From the NCBI GenBank assembly GCA_021783135.1, contig JAJXUE010000020.1, forward strand, positions 1 through 48,215: a DNA stretch of 48,215 bases, in the 5' to 3' direction. Below are positions 25,420 through 34,404 of this stretch, piece by piece. Source of the DNA: Bacillota bacterium. Lineage in GTDB: Bacteria > Bacillota > Desulfitobacteriia > Desulfitobacteriales > JAJXUE01. How positions within the stretch are numbered: the first letter of the stretch is position 1; the number at the start of each line of letters is the position of its first letter. Below the pieces are notes generated by a model, which worked only from the letters and a program-made list of their open reading frames with translations, ran no database searches and was not told the DNA's origin. The translations under genes were made by a program, and so were the position numbers.

Positions 25420-28400
25420 ATGGTTAAGCTAATGAAAACAATGGATGGTAATGAAGCGGCTGCAACCGCATCGTATTTGCTGACTGAAGTAGCGGCAATC
25501 TTTCCAATCACCCCGTCAACCCCCATGGCTGAAGGAGTGGATGAGTGGGCTGCGTTTGGGAAAAAGAATTTGTTTGATCAACCGGTAAAGGTAGTGGAGA
25601 TGCAATCAGAAGCCGGAGCCGCCGGTGCTGTACATGGTTCGCTGCAGGCCGGTGCGTTGACAACGACCTATACTGCTTCCCAGGGTCTACTATTAATGAT
25701 TCCCAATATGTATAAAATGGCCGGTGAACTCCTGCCGGCAGTTTTTCATGTCTCCGCGCGGGCTTTGGCCACCCATGCCTTGTCTATTTTCGGGGATCAC
25801 CAAGACGTAATGGCCTGTCGCCAGACCGGATTTGTCCTCTTGGCGTCATCCAGTGTGCAAGAAGCGCTGGACTTAGGTTATGTAGCGCACTTAGTTGCGC
25901 TTAAAGCCCGGTTGCCGTGCTTGCATTTTTTTGACGGGTTTAGGACTTCGCATGAATACCAAAAAATTGCGCTAATCGAGACCGATAAAGTAGCCGAACT
26001 TGTTGACCGGCGAGCAATCGCCGCCTTTCGAGCCAACGCGCTCAATCCGGAGCATCCGGTGGCCCGAGGTACTGCGCAAAATCCGGATGTGTATTTTCAA
26101 AGCAGAGAAGTGAGTAATCCCTTCTATCTTGCTGTACCCGATATAGTGGAAGGCTATATGCAGGAAATGGCTAAACTTACGGGGCGCGAGCATCATCCGT
26201 TTGATTATTATGGTGCAGCGGATGCCGAAGATGTAATCATAGCCATGGGGTCAGTGTGTGACACAATTGAAGAAACGGTTGATTACCTCACTGCTCAAGG
26301 TGCCAAGGTTGGGGTGGTCAAGGTACATCTTTATCGACCCTTTTCAGCAGCATATTTTCTGAAAGTATTGCCGCAAACAACGCAAAGAATTGCCGTACTT
26401 GACCGCACGAAGGAGCCTGGAGCCCCGGCAGAGCCGCTCTGCCTGGATGTGATGCATGTGTTGCAGCAAAGTTCACTCCACCCCAGCATAATTGGAGGGC
26501 GATATGGACTGGGCTCGAAGGACACCAGACCGGGGCAAATTCTCGCCGTGTTCAAGAATTTGCGCCAAGCTCAGCCGAAAAATAATTTTACCATCGGCAT
26601 CGTTGACGATGTCACGCATACTTCGCTGCCGGAAGAGGAAATAAACGATACTACTCCTGCCGGAACAATAAATTGCAAATTTTGGGGTTTGGGCTCGGAT
26701 GGTACTGTGGGTGCTAACAAGTCCGCGGTCAAAATCATCGGGGACAATACAGACCTCTACGCTCAGGCCTATTTTGCGTATGACAGCAAGAAGTCCGGCG
26801 GCACCACAATTTCGCACCTGCGGTTTGGCACAAAACCGATTAAATCGTCTTACCTCATTCAACATGCGGATTATGTGGCCTGTCACAATAAATCGTTCCT
26901 GAACAATTACGATTTAGTCAAAGGACTAAAAAAGAACGGTACCTTCGTGCTCAACTGTCCGTGGCAACAAGCGGAATTGGCAGAGCATTTGCCGGCTGAT
27001 TTGCAGCGATATATCGCGGTCAACGCGATTAACTTTTATGTGATTGATGCTGTGGCGATTGCGGAGTCGCTGGGCCTAGGTGGCAGAATCAACATGGTGA
27101 TGCAGGCGGTGTTCTTCAAACTCGCGGCAGTTATTCCTTTTGCGACGGCAGCCAATTACCTGAAAGCGTCGATTGAAAAGACCTATGGTAAAAAAGGGCA
27201 GGCTATAGTGGAACAAAACAAGCAGGCGGTAGATCGGGCCATTGAGGCTTTACAGCAGGTTGTGGTACCGGCGGAATGGGCAACTGCAGTTGACGCTGTT
27301 TCGCCGCTTGAACAAGTGCCGGAATTCGTGGCCAAAGTTCAACGTCCTATGGCGCGGCAAGAAGGGGATGAGCTTCCTGTAAGTACCTTTGTCGGTATGG
27401 AAGACGGCACTTATCCCTTGGGAACCACGGCTTATGAAAAGAGAGGGATTGCGGTTTGGTTGCCACAGTGGCAGGAGGAAAAATGTATCCAATGTGGGCA
27501 GTGTTCCTATGTGTGTCCACACGCCACCATTCGCCCCTATCTGGTCACAGAGGCAGAACGGCAGCAGGCCCCGGCAGCCTTTAAGACCAAGGTTGCGGTA
27601 GGCAAAGATCTTAAGCAGTTCCAATTTCGGATCCAAATCGCGCCACTGGATTGTACCGGGTGCGGCAACTGTGCCGATGTCTGTCCCGCCCCGGGCAAGG
27701 CGCTCGTCATGCACCCGGCGGAACCGGAAATTGCCCGCGAGGCGGCGAATTGGGAATTTGCCGTTGGGCTAAGTCCCAAGGATAGCCTGACAGATCCTAA
27801 AAGTTTGAAGGGCAGTCAATTCGTACGCCCGTTGCTGGAGTTTAACGGCGCGTGTCCGGGGTGTGGTGAAACTCCTTATATCAAATTGCTGACGCAATTG
27901 TTTGGCGATAGGATGATGATTGCTAACGCTACGGGTTGCTCTTCGATTTGGGGGGCGAGTGCACCTTCCATTGCCTATGCGACTAACGCGGCCGGCAAAG
28001 GCCCGGCATGGGCCAACTCCTTGTTTGAGGACAATGCAGAATTTGGCTATGGCATGTACCTGGGGGTTACGCATCTAAGGGATAAAATTGGCGACGTGAT
28101 GCGGCAGGCCCTGACCACGGATATCCCCGATACTCTGCAAATGGCTTTTAGAGCGTGGTTGGATGGAGCGCAGGACGCTGAAGCCTCCAAAATTGCCACC
28201 GCCAGGCTGCTTGGCGTCCTCCGAGCACCTGAACTCGCTAGTAGCGCACTTGGGCAAGAAATTATGGCACGGCGCGACTATCTAATTAAAAAGTCGCACT
28301 GGATAATTGGCGGTGATGGCTGGGCCTACGATATTGGATATGGAGGAGTGGATCAGGTTCTGGCAACGGGAGATGACGTCAATCTTTTTGTGATGGATAC

Positions 28401-28941
28401 AGAGCTATATTCCAATACGGGCGGACAGGCCTCGAAGTCCACACCGACTGCTGCAGTGGTCAAGTTCGCGGCTTCAGGTAAAAGGATGCGCAAGAAGGAT
28501 TTGGGCATGATGGCGATGGCCTACGGGTATGTTTACGTGGCGCAAATCGCGATGGGTGCCAACATGAATCAAACCATTAAAGCTATCGTGGAAGCGGAAA
28601 GGTACAAAGGTCCATCGTTAATAATTGCGTATTCACCCTGTATCAGCCATGGCATCAAAACCGGTATGGGAACGAGTATCGCGGAAGAAAAAAAGGCGGT
28701 CGAGGCAGGTTATTGGCACCTTTACAGGTTTAATCCTGAGCTCAAGGCGGCAGGACAAAACCCCTTTGTGCTTGATTCCAAGCCACCGGTCGCACCGTTT
28801 AAGGATTTCATTCAGGGTGAAGTACGTTATTCACAGCTAATGAATGTATTCCCTGAAGCTGCCCCCAAACTGTTTGAGCAAGCTGCCCAAAATGCGCAGG
28901 ATCGGTATGCAACGTATCGCCGGTTTGCCGAGCAAAGTTAA
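25420..28941 (+). CDS. nifJ: Pyruvate:ferredoxin (flavodoxin) oxidoreductase
   Basis: A 1173-residue single-chain PFOR with all domains in order. The N-terminal pyruvate/TPP domain starts KTMDGNEAAATASYLLTEVAAIFPITPS. The CoA-binding middle domain follows. Then come two [4Fe-4S] motifs CIQCGQCSYVCPHA and CTGCGNCADVCPAPGKA, the proximal-cluster Cys in NGACPGCGETPY and ATGCSSIWG, and the TPP motif GGDGWAYDIGYGG through SNTGGQASKSTPT. It converts pyruvate and CoA to acetyl-CoA, CO2 and reduced ferredoxin, central in anaerobes. A ribosome site AAGGAGA precedes the ATG, and a terminator follows. Confidence 0.97.
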   Translation: MVKLMKTMDGNEAAATASYLLTEVAAIFPITPSTPMAEGVDEWAAFGKKNLFDQPVKVVEMQSEAGAAGAVHGSLQAGALTTTYTASQGLLLMIPNMYKMAGELLPAVFHVSARALATHALSIFGDHQDVMACRQTGFVLLASSSVQEALDLGYVAHLVALKARLPCLHFFDGFRTSHEYQKIALIETDKVAELVDRRAIAAFRANALNPEHPVARGTAQNPDVYFQSREVSNPFYLAVPDIVEGYMQEMAKLTGREHHPFDYYGAADAEDVIIAMGSVCDTIEETVDYLTAQGAKVGVVKVHLYRPFSAAYFLKVLPQTTQRIAVLDRTKEPGAPAEPLCLDVMHVLQQSSLHPSIIGGRYGLGSKDTRPGQILAVFKNLRQAQPKNNFTIGIVDDVTHTSLPEEEINDTTPAGTINCKFWGLGSDGTVGANKSAVKIIGDNTDLYAQAYFAYDSKKSGGTTISHLRFGTKPIKSSYLIQHADYVACHNKSFLNNYDLVKGLKKNGTFVLNCPWQQAELAEHLPADLQRYIAVNAINFYVIDAVAIAESLGLGGRINMVMQAVFFKLAAVIPFATAANYLKASIEKTYGKKGQAIVEQNKQAVDRAIEALQQVVVPAEWATAVDAVSPLEQVPEFVAKVQRPMARQEGDELPVSTFVGMEDGTYPLGTTAYEKRGIAVWLPQWQEEKCIQCGQCSYVCPHATIRPYLVTEAERQQAPAAFKTKVAVGKDLKQFQFRIQIAPLDCTGCGNCADVCPAPGKALVMHPAEPEIAREAANWEFAVGLSPKDSLTDPKSLKGSQFVRPLLEFNGACPGCGETPYIKLLTQLFGDRMMIANATGCSSIWGASAPSIAYATNAAGKGPAWANSLFEDNAEFGYGMYLGVTHLRDKIGDVMRQALTTDIPDTLQMAFRAWLDGAQDAEASKIATARLLGVLRAPELASSALGQEIMARRDYLIKKSHWIIGGDGWAYDIGYGGVDQVLATGDDVNLFVMDTELYSNTGGQASKSTPTAAVVKFAASGKRMRKKDLGMMAMAYGYVYVAQIAMGANMNQTIKAIVEAERYKGPSLIIAYSPCISHGIKTGMGTSIAEEKKAVEAGYWHLYRFNPELKAAGQNPFVLDSKPPVAPFKDFIQGEVRYSQLMNVFPEAAPKLFEQAAQNAQDRYATYRRFAEQS

Positions 28942-28953
28942 GCGCGGTAAAAG

Positions 28954-28983
28954 GAGGGTGCACTGGAACGCACCCTCTTTAAT
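28954..28983 (+). terminator. Rho-independent terminator after PFOR
   Basis: GAGGGTGC (28954-28961) pairs with GCACCCTC (28970-28977) around an 8-base loop, followed by TTTAATTT. It lies right after the PFOR stop and shortly before the end of the convergent small spore gene, which it may also serve. Confidence 0.8.
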
Positions 28984-28992
28984 TTGTGGGAG

Positions 28993-29157
28993 TTATTTTT
29001 GATTACTGTCCACCCATTCTTTGGCGTCCCTAACTTGTATTGCACACGGAATACCTACATTTGATGTGGGTTGCACTTGTTTGGTATGTCCGCGCCAGGC
29101 TGCTGTATCATGCCGTTCGACCGGCAGAGGTAGAGCGGTCTTTTTATTGTTACGCAC
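28993..29157 (-). CDS. Small spore-surface-type protein (DUF3787-like), 54 residues
   Basis: This short gene starts with GTG at 29157, preceded by a near-perfect GGAGGTG six bases away. It encodes 54 residues including ALPLPVERHDTAAWRG, TSNVGIPC and RDAKEWVDSNQK at the C-terminus. The pattern 'lP.ekHDTAAW ... SNVpiPs ... nAKeWVD.N.K' is that of the DUF3787 family of tiny proteins in spore-forming Clostridia, named in some annotations after a Clostridioides difficile spore surface protein. It supports an endospore former. It is monocistronic, on the strand opposite to PFOR and the diguanylate cyclase. Confidence 0.8.
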   Translation of the reverse strand: MRNNKKTALPLPVERHDTAAWRGHTKQVQPTSNVGIPCAIQVRDAKEWVDSNQK

Positions 29158-29262
29158 ACTTATCACCTCCAATACCTTTAGTGTGCAGTAATGTATTGTG
29201 ATTTATGAACTGTATGCTTTATAATATCCAGAAGGATTTAGATTTCTGACTTTTTAAGCGTG

Positions 29263-29271
29263 TGATATAAT
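29263..29271 (+). promoter_or_regulatory. Extended -10 promoter of the diguanylate cyclase gene
   Basis: TGATATAAT gives a consensus TATAAT with an upstream TG, the extended -10 form that tolerates a weak -35. It lies 53 bases ahead of the diguanylate cyclase ATG. Confidence 0.55.
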
Positions 29272-29323
29272 AGCGAGGTAGTTGTAGTAATACTTAGAGT
29301 AAGCTGTAAGGAGATATAGGTTC

Positions 29324-30517
29324 ATGCAACATCGCTTTATTAACTATATGAAACGAGCCTATGTTATCGGCCTGAGTCTTGTTGCGGTTATCTCTAGCCT
29401 TGCCTTTATAACTACTAACAACGCCATGCGGAATGATCAAACGGGTGCGAAAGTTATTAACGTCAGTGGACGTCAACGCATGCTGTCGCAGGAGATGGCT
29501 TTTTTCGTGGAGGCAATGGTAAATAGCCCTAATATGAAAACCCGCAGCTTCTATCAGGCGCAACTGCACTCAGCTATTGATCGCTTGAAGCAAGGACATT
29601 CTTGGCTACTAGGGACAAGTGCCAGCAAAAATTTGACTAAATACCTTCCGGCCGATTTGCGCAGTGCGAGTTTGGTGCAGCAGGCCGCGTTAGAGCAAGA
29701 ATTGAACGAGTTTGTCAGTCAAGCCAATGCGTTAGCCAATTCAAACGTCGCCAAGCTGCAAGCGAATAATAGCCATCTCGCTGCAATTCTCACGCTCAGC
29801 CCCAAAATCCTCACGAACCTTGATGCGACAGTAAATAATTACCAGCTAGAAAGTGAAGCAAGAATCGCGGCTATGGAATTTGTAGAGAAAGTGTTTCTGG
29901 TCATTATCTTGTGCACCATTTTGGGTGAAGCCATATTTGTTTTTCGACCTTTGACCAAATCGCTGGAGTTGGAAAGCGATAGGCTGCAAAAGGCCAATCA
30001 GGAATTGGACGGGTTATCGAGAAGGGACGAGCTCACCGGACTAGCCAACCGCAGGTACTTTAATGAAGCTTTGACTGCTACAGTGGCACACGCTGCTCGC
30101 CTGAGTGAGCCGATTGGCTTTATTATGTGCGATATCGACTTTTTCAAGAGTTATAATGATAATTACGGCCACCTAGAGGGAGACCAGTGCCTGAAACTGG
30201 TGGCGCAGGCCCTGAGAAATGGCGTGAAACGTGAGTCGGACTTGCTAGCCCGTTATGGTGGGGAAGAATTTGCTGTAATTTTGCCGGGAGTGCCGTTAGC
30301 TGGGGTGTTTCAGGTTGCCAACGAACTAAGCGCTAGTGTTAATGCCGCCGCAATTCCGCATGCATACTCTTCAATCAGTGCACAGGTGACGCTGAGTTTT
30401 GGCGTAACTTCAATTATTCCAACCGGTGGTATGGAACCGTCGCAAATAGTTGATAAGGCCGATGCAGCATTATATGAAGCTAAGCGCAACGGCCGTAATC
30501 AAGTTGCAGCTGCCTAG
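29324..30517 (+). CDS. Membrane diguanylate cyclase with PilJ/NarX-type sensor
   Basis: A 397-residue protein. An N-terminal membrane helix (residues ~11-28) is followed by an extracytoplasmic region containing INVSGRQRMLSQEMAFF, the P-box-like motif of PilJ/NarX-type nitrate or small-ligand sensors. A second membrane helix (~185-205, VFLVIILCTILGEAIFVF) leads to a short coiled linker and a GGDEF domain with RRDELTGLANRRYF, the active signature GGEEF and the terminal DAALYEAKRNGRNQV. It makes cyclic di-GMP. I did not see the RxxD inhibitory site immediately before GGEEF (LARYGGEEF), so product inhibition may be absent. Monocistronic, with AAGGAG before the ATG. Confidence 0.92.
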   Translation: MQHRFINYMKRAYVIGLSLVAVISSLAFITTNNAMRNDQTGAKVINVSGRQRMLSQEMAFFVEAMVNSPNMKTRSFYQAQLHSAIDRLKQGHSWLLGTSASKNLTKYLPADLRSASLVQQAALEQELNEFVSQANALANSNVAKLQANNSHLAAILTLSPKILTNLDATVNNYQLESEARIAAMEFVEKVFLVIILCTILGEAIFVFRPLTKSLELESDRLQKANQELDGLSRRDELTGLANRRYFNEALTATVAHAARLSEPIGFIMCDIDFFKSYNDNYGHLEGDQCLKLVAQALRNGVKRESDLLARYGGEEFAVILPGVPLAGVFQVANELSASVNAAAIPHAYSSISAQVTLSFGVTSIIPTGGMEPSQIVDKADAALYEAKRNGRNQVAAA

Positions 30518-30609
30518 CCGCTACATTATATAAAAAAATTAATTTATACCACTTAATAATTAACGCATGTTGTAAAATAGACGTAGGGAAAGACAAAGGA
30601 GGTAGGAGT

Positions 30610-31974
30610 ATGGTAAAAAAAACCGATAATTTTACGGCTGAACAGCTGGAACGACTTAGTACCCTAGCTGAAACGAGCAGCTTGATCCGGTCTGAGTTGT
30701 TTGGTAAATATCAAGTTAAGCGTGGGCTGCGTGATTTGGATGGCAAGGGTGTTCTGGTCGGGCTAACGAAAATTGGTGAAGTTCACTCTTACATTCTGGA
30801 TGAAAATGAAATGATTCCTGTACCGGGTAGATTAATCTATCGCGGTATTGATATCAGTGATATAGTTAACGGTTTTGGCGGGGAAGAACGGTTTGGATTT
30901 GAAGAAACGTGCTATTTGTTGCTGTTTGGCAGTCTGCCCAACCAGGATGAGCTGAAGGAGTTTGAACAGATTTTATCTCATTATCGCAAGCTGCCGGACG
31001 ATTTTGTCCGAGACATGATTTTAAAGGCTCCTAGCAAGGATATCATGAATCTTCTGGCGCGCAGCGTCTTGGGTTTATACAGCTTTGACGCTAATCCGGA
31101 CGATACCTCCATAAAAAACGTATTAAATCAAAGTATCCGGCTGATAGCATGCTTTCCGGCGTTAGCTGTATATGGTTATCAAGCTTTGTCCCATTATCAT
31201 GGCAACAAGAGCCTCTATATTCACAGCCCTCGTCTTGATTTAAGTACAGCGGAAAATATCTTGTATATGTTAAGACCGGACAGTAAGTATACCCAACTGG
31301 AAGCCAAACTGCTCGATTTGGCTCTCGTGTTGCATGCTGAACATGGTGGTGGGAATAATTCGTCGTTCGTGACGCACGTGGTTACCTCAACTGGGACTGA
31401 TACCTATGCTACGATTGCCGCGGCCCTGGGAGCGCTCAAAGGACCTAAGCATGGCGGCGCCAATATCAAGGTTGTCCAAATGTTTGAGGACATTAAGGAA
31501 AACCTGCGGGACTGGGATGATTTGGCGGCAATAGAGGACTACCTCTTAAAAATACTTAACAAGCAAGCCTTTGATCGGGCAGGTTTAATTTATGGCATTG
31601 GGCATGCAGTGTACTCCATCTCAGACCCCAGAGCGGTTATTTTAAAAGCTTATGCGGAACAACTGGCACAGGAAAAAGGTTTGGCAGATGAGTATAATCT
31701 TTATGTAAAGGTCGAGCAGCTAGCTCCGCAAGTAATTGCCAAGGTGAGCAAAATGTACAAAGGGGTAAGTGCTAACGTTGATTTTTATTCGGGCCTCGTC
31801 TATCGCATGCTGAACCTGCCGGATGAAATGTTTACACCCATCTTCGCGATATCGCGCATGGCTGGTTGGAGTGCACACCGGATTGAGGAGATCGTTAATG
31901 CGGGAAAAATCATCCGTCCCGCATACAAAAGTGTCGCGGTTCGACGCGATTATTGCAAGTTATCCGAAAGGTAA
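30610..31974 (+). CDS. Citrate (or 2-methylcitrate) synthase
   Basis: A 454-residue citrate synthase-fold enzyme. Catalytic His residues lie in LHAEHGGGNNSSF (substrate His) and GIGHAVYSISDPRA, and the catalytic Asp in SANVDFYSG. The Arg-rich SRMAGWSAHRIEEI near the C-terminus binds substrate. The protein has an N-terminal extension relative to bacterial 370-430-residue forms, as in a clostridial subgroup. It condenses oxaloacetate with acetyl-CoA (or propionyl-CoA). It stands alone, with a GGAGG ribosome site and a terminator after it; no other TCA-cycle gene is nearby. Confidence 0.92.
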   Translation: MVKKTDNFTAEQLERLSTLAETSSLIRSELFGKYQVKRGLRDLDGKGVLVGLTKIGEVHSYILDENEMIPVPGRLIYRGIDISDIVNGFGGEERFGFEETCYLLLFGSLPNQDELKEFEQILSHYRKLPDDFVRDMILKAPSKDIMNLLARSVLGLYSFDANPDDTSIKNVLNQSIRLIACFPALAVYGYQALSHYHGNKSLYIHSPRLDLSTAENILYMLRPDSKYTQLEAKLLDLALVLHAEHGGGNNSSFVTHVVTSTGTDTYATIAAALGALKGPKHGGANIKVVQMFEDIKENLRDWDDLAAIEDYLLKILNKQAFDRAGLIYGIGHAVYSISDPRAVILKAYAEQLAQEKGLADEYNLYVKVEQLAPQVIAKVSKMYKGVSANVDFYSGLVYRMLNLPDEMFTPIFAISRMAGWSAHRIEEIVNAGKIIRPAYKSVAVRRDYCKLSER

Positions 31975-32035
31975 ATCGATAGTAATGATACCCTTGGATT
32001 TCTGCAAGCTTAATTAGTGCATTGCAACTACTGTG

Positions 32036-32068
32036 AGCCGTGCAGAAAGAATTCTGCGCGGCTTTAAC
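32036..32068 (+). terminator. Rho-independent terminator after citrate synthase
   Basis: AGCCGTGCAGAA (32036-32047) and TTCTGCGCGGCT (32052-32063) form a 12-bp stem with one G-T pair around a 4-base loop, followed by TTAACTTT. It lies about 60 bases after the stop codon. Confidence 0.75.
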
Positions 32069-32194
32069 TTTAACAATCTGTTCAATGTTTTTTAATGGAA
32101 TTTTAATGGTGCCTTCCTATACTTTAGTTAACAAGGAGGTTAACTGCAAAACTAATTGTCACAAATTAAATGAAAATGAGAAGGGATAAGATTA

Positions 32195-34132
32195 GTGTTG
32201 CGAATAAACTTGTATGCGAAAAAAATTGGGAAGTCAGTGGGGAATAATCAGGATTTCCTCCTGGTAACCGTTGCGATACTGCTAAAGATTATTTTGTTCA
32301 GTGTGGAAATAGGACCTAAGTTTAGTTCCGCCGAGCTGATTATTTCCTCGGTGGCGATTTTACTGGTATTGACCTCAGGCTTTATCCTACTGCCATATAA
32401 GGCGCGAACTTCGTTGTTATTGGTGTTTGATCTTATTATTTCGGTGGGAATGTTGGCAGATCTACTCTTTTTTCGCTTTTTCCATAGTGTAATTACCGTG
32501 CCGGTTTTGTTTGAAGCCAGTCAGGTGGAAGGGGTATCTTCCAGTGTAATGACCTTGTTTCATCCATTGGACAGCTTGCTGTTTGCCGATTTATTAGTAT
32601 TGGTGCCCTATTTCGTTTATTTGAACAAGCGGTACAAACCGCAACCACGCCGATTTTTCCGTCGCTTAGGCCAAATTGCCCTCATGTTGGTCATTTGTGG
32701 GCTGGTACTTAATTTTACGACGAAGAATGTTCAGGCCCAATTTACGCTAAGTGAGTATACGGGACAGACCTGGAACCAAACCGTTCTGCGAGATTTGGGG
32801 GTTGTGAACTTTCACTTGCTGGACGTGTACAGCTATATCAAACAAAATGGTACCAAGCAATCGCTCAGCAGCGCCGTACCGGAGCTGAAGGCATGGATGA
32901 ACACCCATCGCCAGCAAGGCGGCACCAACTTAACCGGTATTGCCAAGGGTAAGAACGTTATTATAGTTCAGCTGGAAGCCATGCAGAATTTTGTGGTTGG
33001 TCAGTCGGTCGACGGGCAAGTGATTACCCCTAATCTCAACAGTTTGGCTCAAAACAGCATTTATTTTGATAATTACTTTACCCAGATTGGACAAGGGAAT
33101 ACATCTGATGCTGAATTCATGACCCTAAATTCACTTTACCCTGCCTCCAGTGGTTCTAACTATGTGATGAAAAGCAATAATACTTTTCAATCTCTACCTT
33201 GGGTACTTGACGCCGCCGGTTATCAGGGGAGTTATGCCTTTCATGCTTACCTACCTGATTTTTGGAACAGGGCCAAAATGTACCAGGCGGAAGGATTTAA
33301 CCAGTTCTACAATGCCGATAACTTCTTCAAGCAAAACGACACCGTCGGCATGGGACTATCGGACGAATCCATGTTCAATCAAGTTATTCCTCAACTCAAA
33401 CAGCTGCAGCAGCCGTATTTTTCCTTCGTTATTACCCTCTCCGGGCACTACCCATACACTATTCCCAGTGAGAAGCAAACATTAAAAATTCCGCAAGGAC
33501 AGTACAGCGAGACGTTTACCAACTATTTGCAGGCCCAACACTATGCCGATCAAGCGTTAGGAGACTTTATAAATCAACTTAAACAGCAGGGCATTTTAGA
33601 TAATTCGGTATTAGTTGTGTATGGTGATCACTATGGCAGCGGCTTTACCAATCAAGATCTCACTAAGTTTTTGGGAGCCGGTAAAAGTCTCAATAACTAT
33701 AATCTTGATGAACTGAATAAGGTTCCGCTTATAATTCATCTGCCGGGTAATCAGGCTGCCCGGGTCGATCATATATCCGGCGGACAAATGGATTTGTACC
33801 CGACCTTACTAAATCTCTTGGGAATTAACAACAAGGATCAGTATTACTTTGGTCAGGATTTGCTAAATGCCAAAGAGGGGTTTTCTGCCTTTCGGGTGTG
33901 GGCTCCGGATGGTTCTTTTGCCACTAATGACGTATTTTATATCGCCAATTGGGACGGTAATTTTGCCGACGGTTCAGCCTACGATCGCAAAACAGGCCAA
34001 AAGATTAGTTTGCAGGGTTTACAGGGTTACTACACTCTGGCAGAGACAGAACTCCACGCGTCAGATTTGGTTTTGCAAACAGATGGGTTACCTCAGCTAG
34101 TTCCGCTAAACCATACCACTAAACCAAATTAA
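32195..34132 (+). CDS. LtaS/OpgB-type membrane sulfatase (phosphoglycerol transferase family)
   Basis: A 645-residue protein with several N-terminal membrane helices (up to residue ~180), then an extracellular alkaline phosphatase/sulfatase-fold domain. The domain shows VIIVQLEAMQNFVVG, the catalytic Thr in QIGQGNTSDAEFMTLNSLYP, HAYLPDFWNRAKMY, SGHYPYTIP and VLVVYGDHYGSGFT, which supply Mn and substrate ligands as in lipoteichoic acid synthase. It transfers glycerol-phosphate units from lipid to envelope polymers. The start is GTG 32195 after AAGGGA. In a diderm host it could instead modify periplasmic glycans. It is followed directly by a small membrane protein gene. Confidence 0.88.
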   Translation: MLRINLYAKKIGKSVGNNQDFLLVTVAILLKIILFSVEIGPKFSSAELIISSVAILLVLTSGFILLPYKARTSLLLVFDLIISVGMLADLLFFRFFHSVITVPVLFEASQVEGVSSSVMTLFHPLDSLLFADLLVLVPYFVYLNKRYKPQPRRFFRRLGQIALMLVICGLVLNFTTKNVQAQFTLSEYTGQTWNQTVLRDLGVVNFHLLDVYSYIKQNGTKQSLSSAVPELKAWMNTHRQQGGTNLTGIAKGKNVIIVQLEAMQNFVVGQSVDGQVITPNLNSLAQNSIYFDNYFTQIGQGNTSDAEFMTLNSLYPASSGSNYVMKSNNTFQSLPWVLDAAGYQGSYAFHAYLPDFWNRAKMYQAEGFNQFYNADNFFKQNDTVGMGLSDESMFNQVIPQLKQLQQPYFSFVITLSGHYPYTIPSEKQTLKIPQGQYSETFTNYLQAQHYADQALGDFINQLKQQGILDNSVLVVYGDHYGSGFTNQDLTKFLGAGKSLNNYNLDELNKVPLIIHLPGNQAARVDHISGGQMDLYPTLLNLLGINNKDQYYFGQDLLNAKEGFSAFRVWAPDGSFATNDVFYIANWDGNFADGSAYDRKTGQKISLQGLQGYYTLAETELHASDLVLQTDGLPQLVPLNHTTKPN

Positions 34133-34146
34133 GGGGGAATGAACTC

Positions 34147-34395
34147 ATGGCTAAGAAAGGTGCATGGGTAGACATAGTATTAAAAACAGGTGGGGTGATT
34201 GCGTTTGTAGCTGTTTTAGGCGCATTAAAACAAGCTCCGCTGCCAACGCAACAGGTCTCCGCCGCCAGCCAACAAACATATCAAGTGCAACCGAGTTCGG
34301 CCGCGAATTATGATAATAGTCTTAACGGATATTATCAGTATCAGTCTGCTAATTCTTATGCTAATCCGCGTGGCTTCCAAACGCGGGCATCTTAG
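34147..34395 (+). CDS. Small membrane-anchored protein, 82 residues
   Basis: I do not recognise this protein. Residues ~9-27 (DIVLKTGGVIAFVAVLGAL) form one hydrophobic anchor after a KK-containing N-terminus. The rest is low-complexity, rich in Gln, Ser, Tyr and Asn (NGYYQYQSANSYANPRGF), and probably exposed outside the membrane. It precedes apbE by a few bases with AGGAG at its own stop codon, so it is coupled to the flavin transferase gene. The tail has no obvious FMN attachment motif of the S/T-G-A-S/T type, so I do not claim it is the flavinylated substrate. Confidence 0.65.
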   Translation: MAKKGAWVDIVLKTGGVIAFVAVLGALKQAPLPTQQVSAASQQTYQVQPSSAANYDNSLNGYYQYQSANSYANPRGFQTRAS

Positions 34396-34404
34396 GAGAT
34401 TATG

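Noticed and set aside
29161-29225. Sigma-E or sigma-K promoter for the small spore protein (CATACAGT-like -10)
   Set aside because: A matching -35 at the correct distance was not found, so I do not list it.
32138-32170. Strong GGAGG upstream of the LtaS-type gene suggesting a short leader peptide
   Set aside because: No ATG, GTG or TTG start lies at a suitable distance with a meaningful frame behind it.
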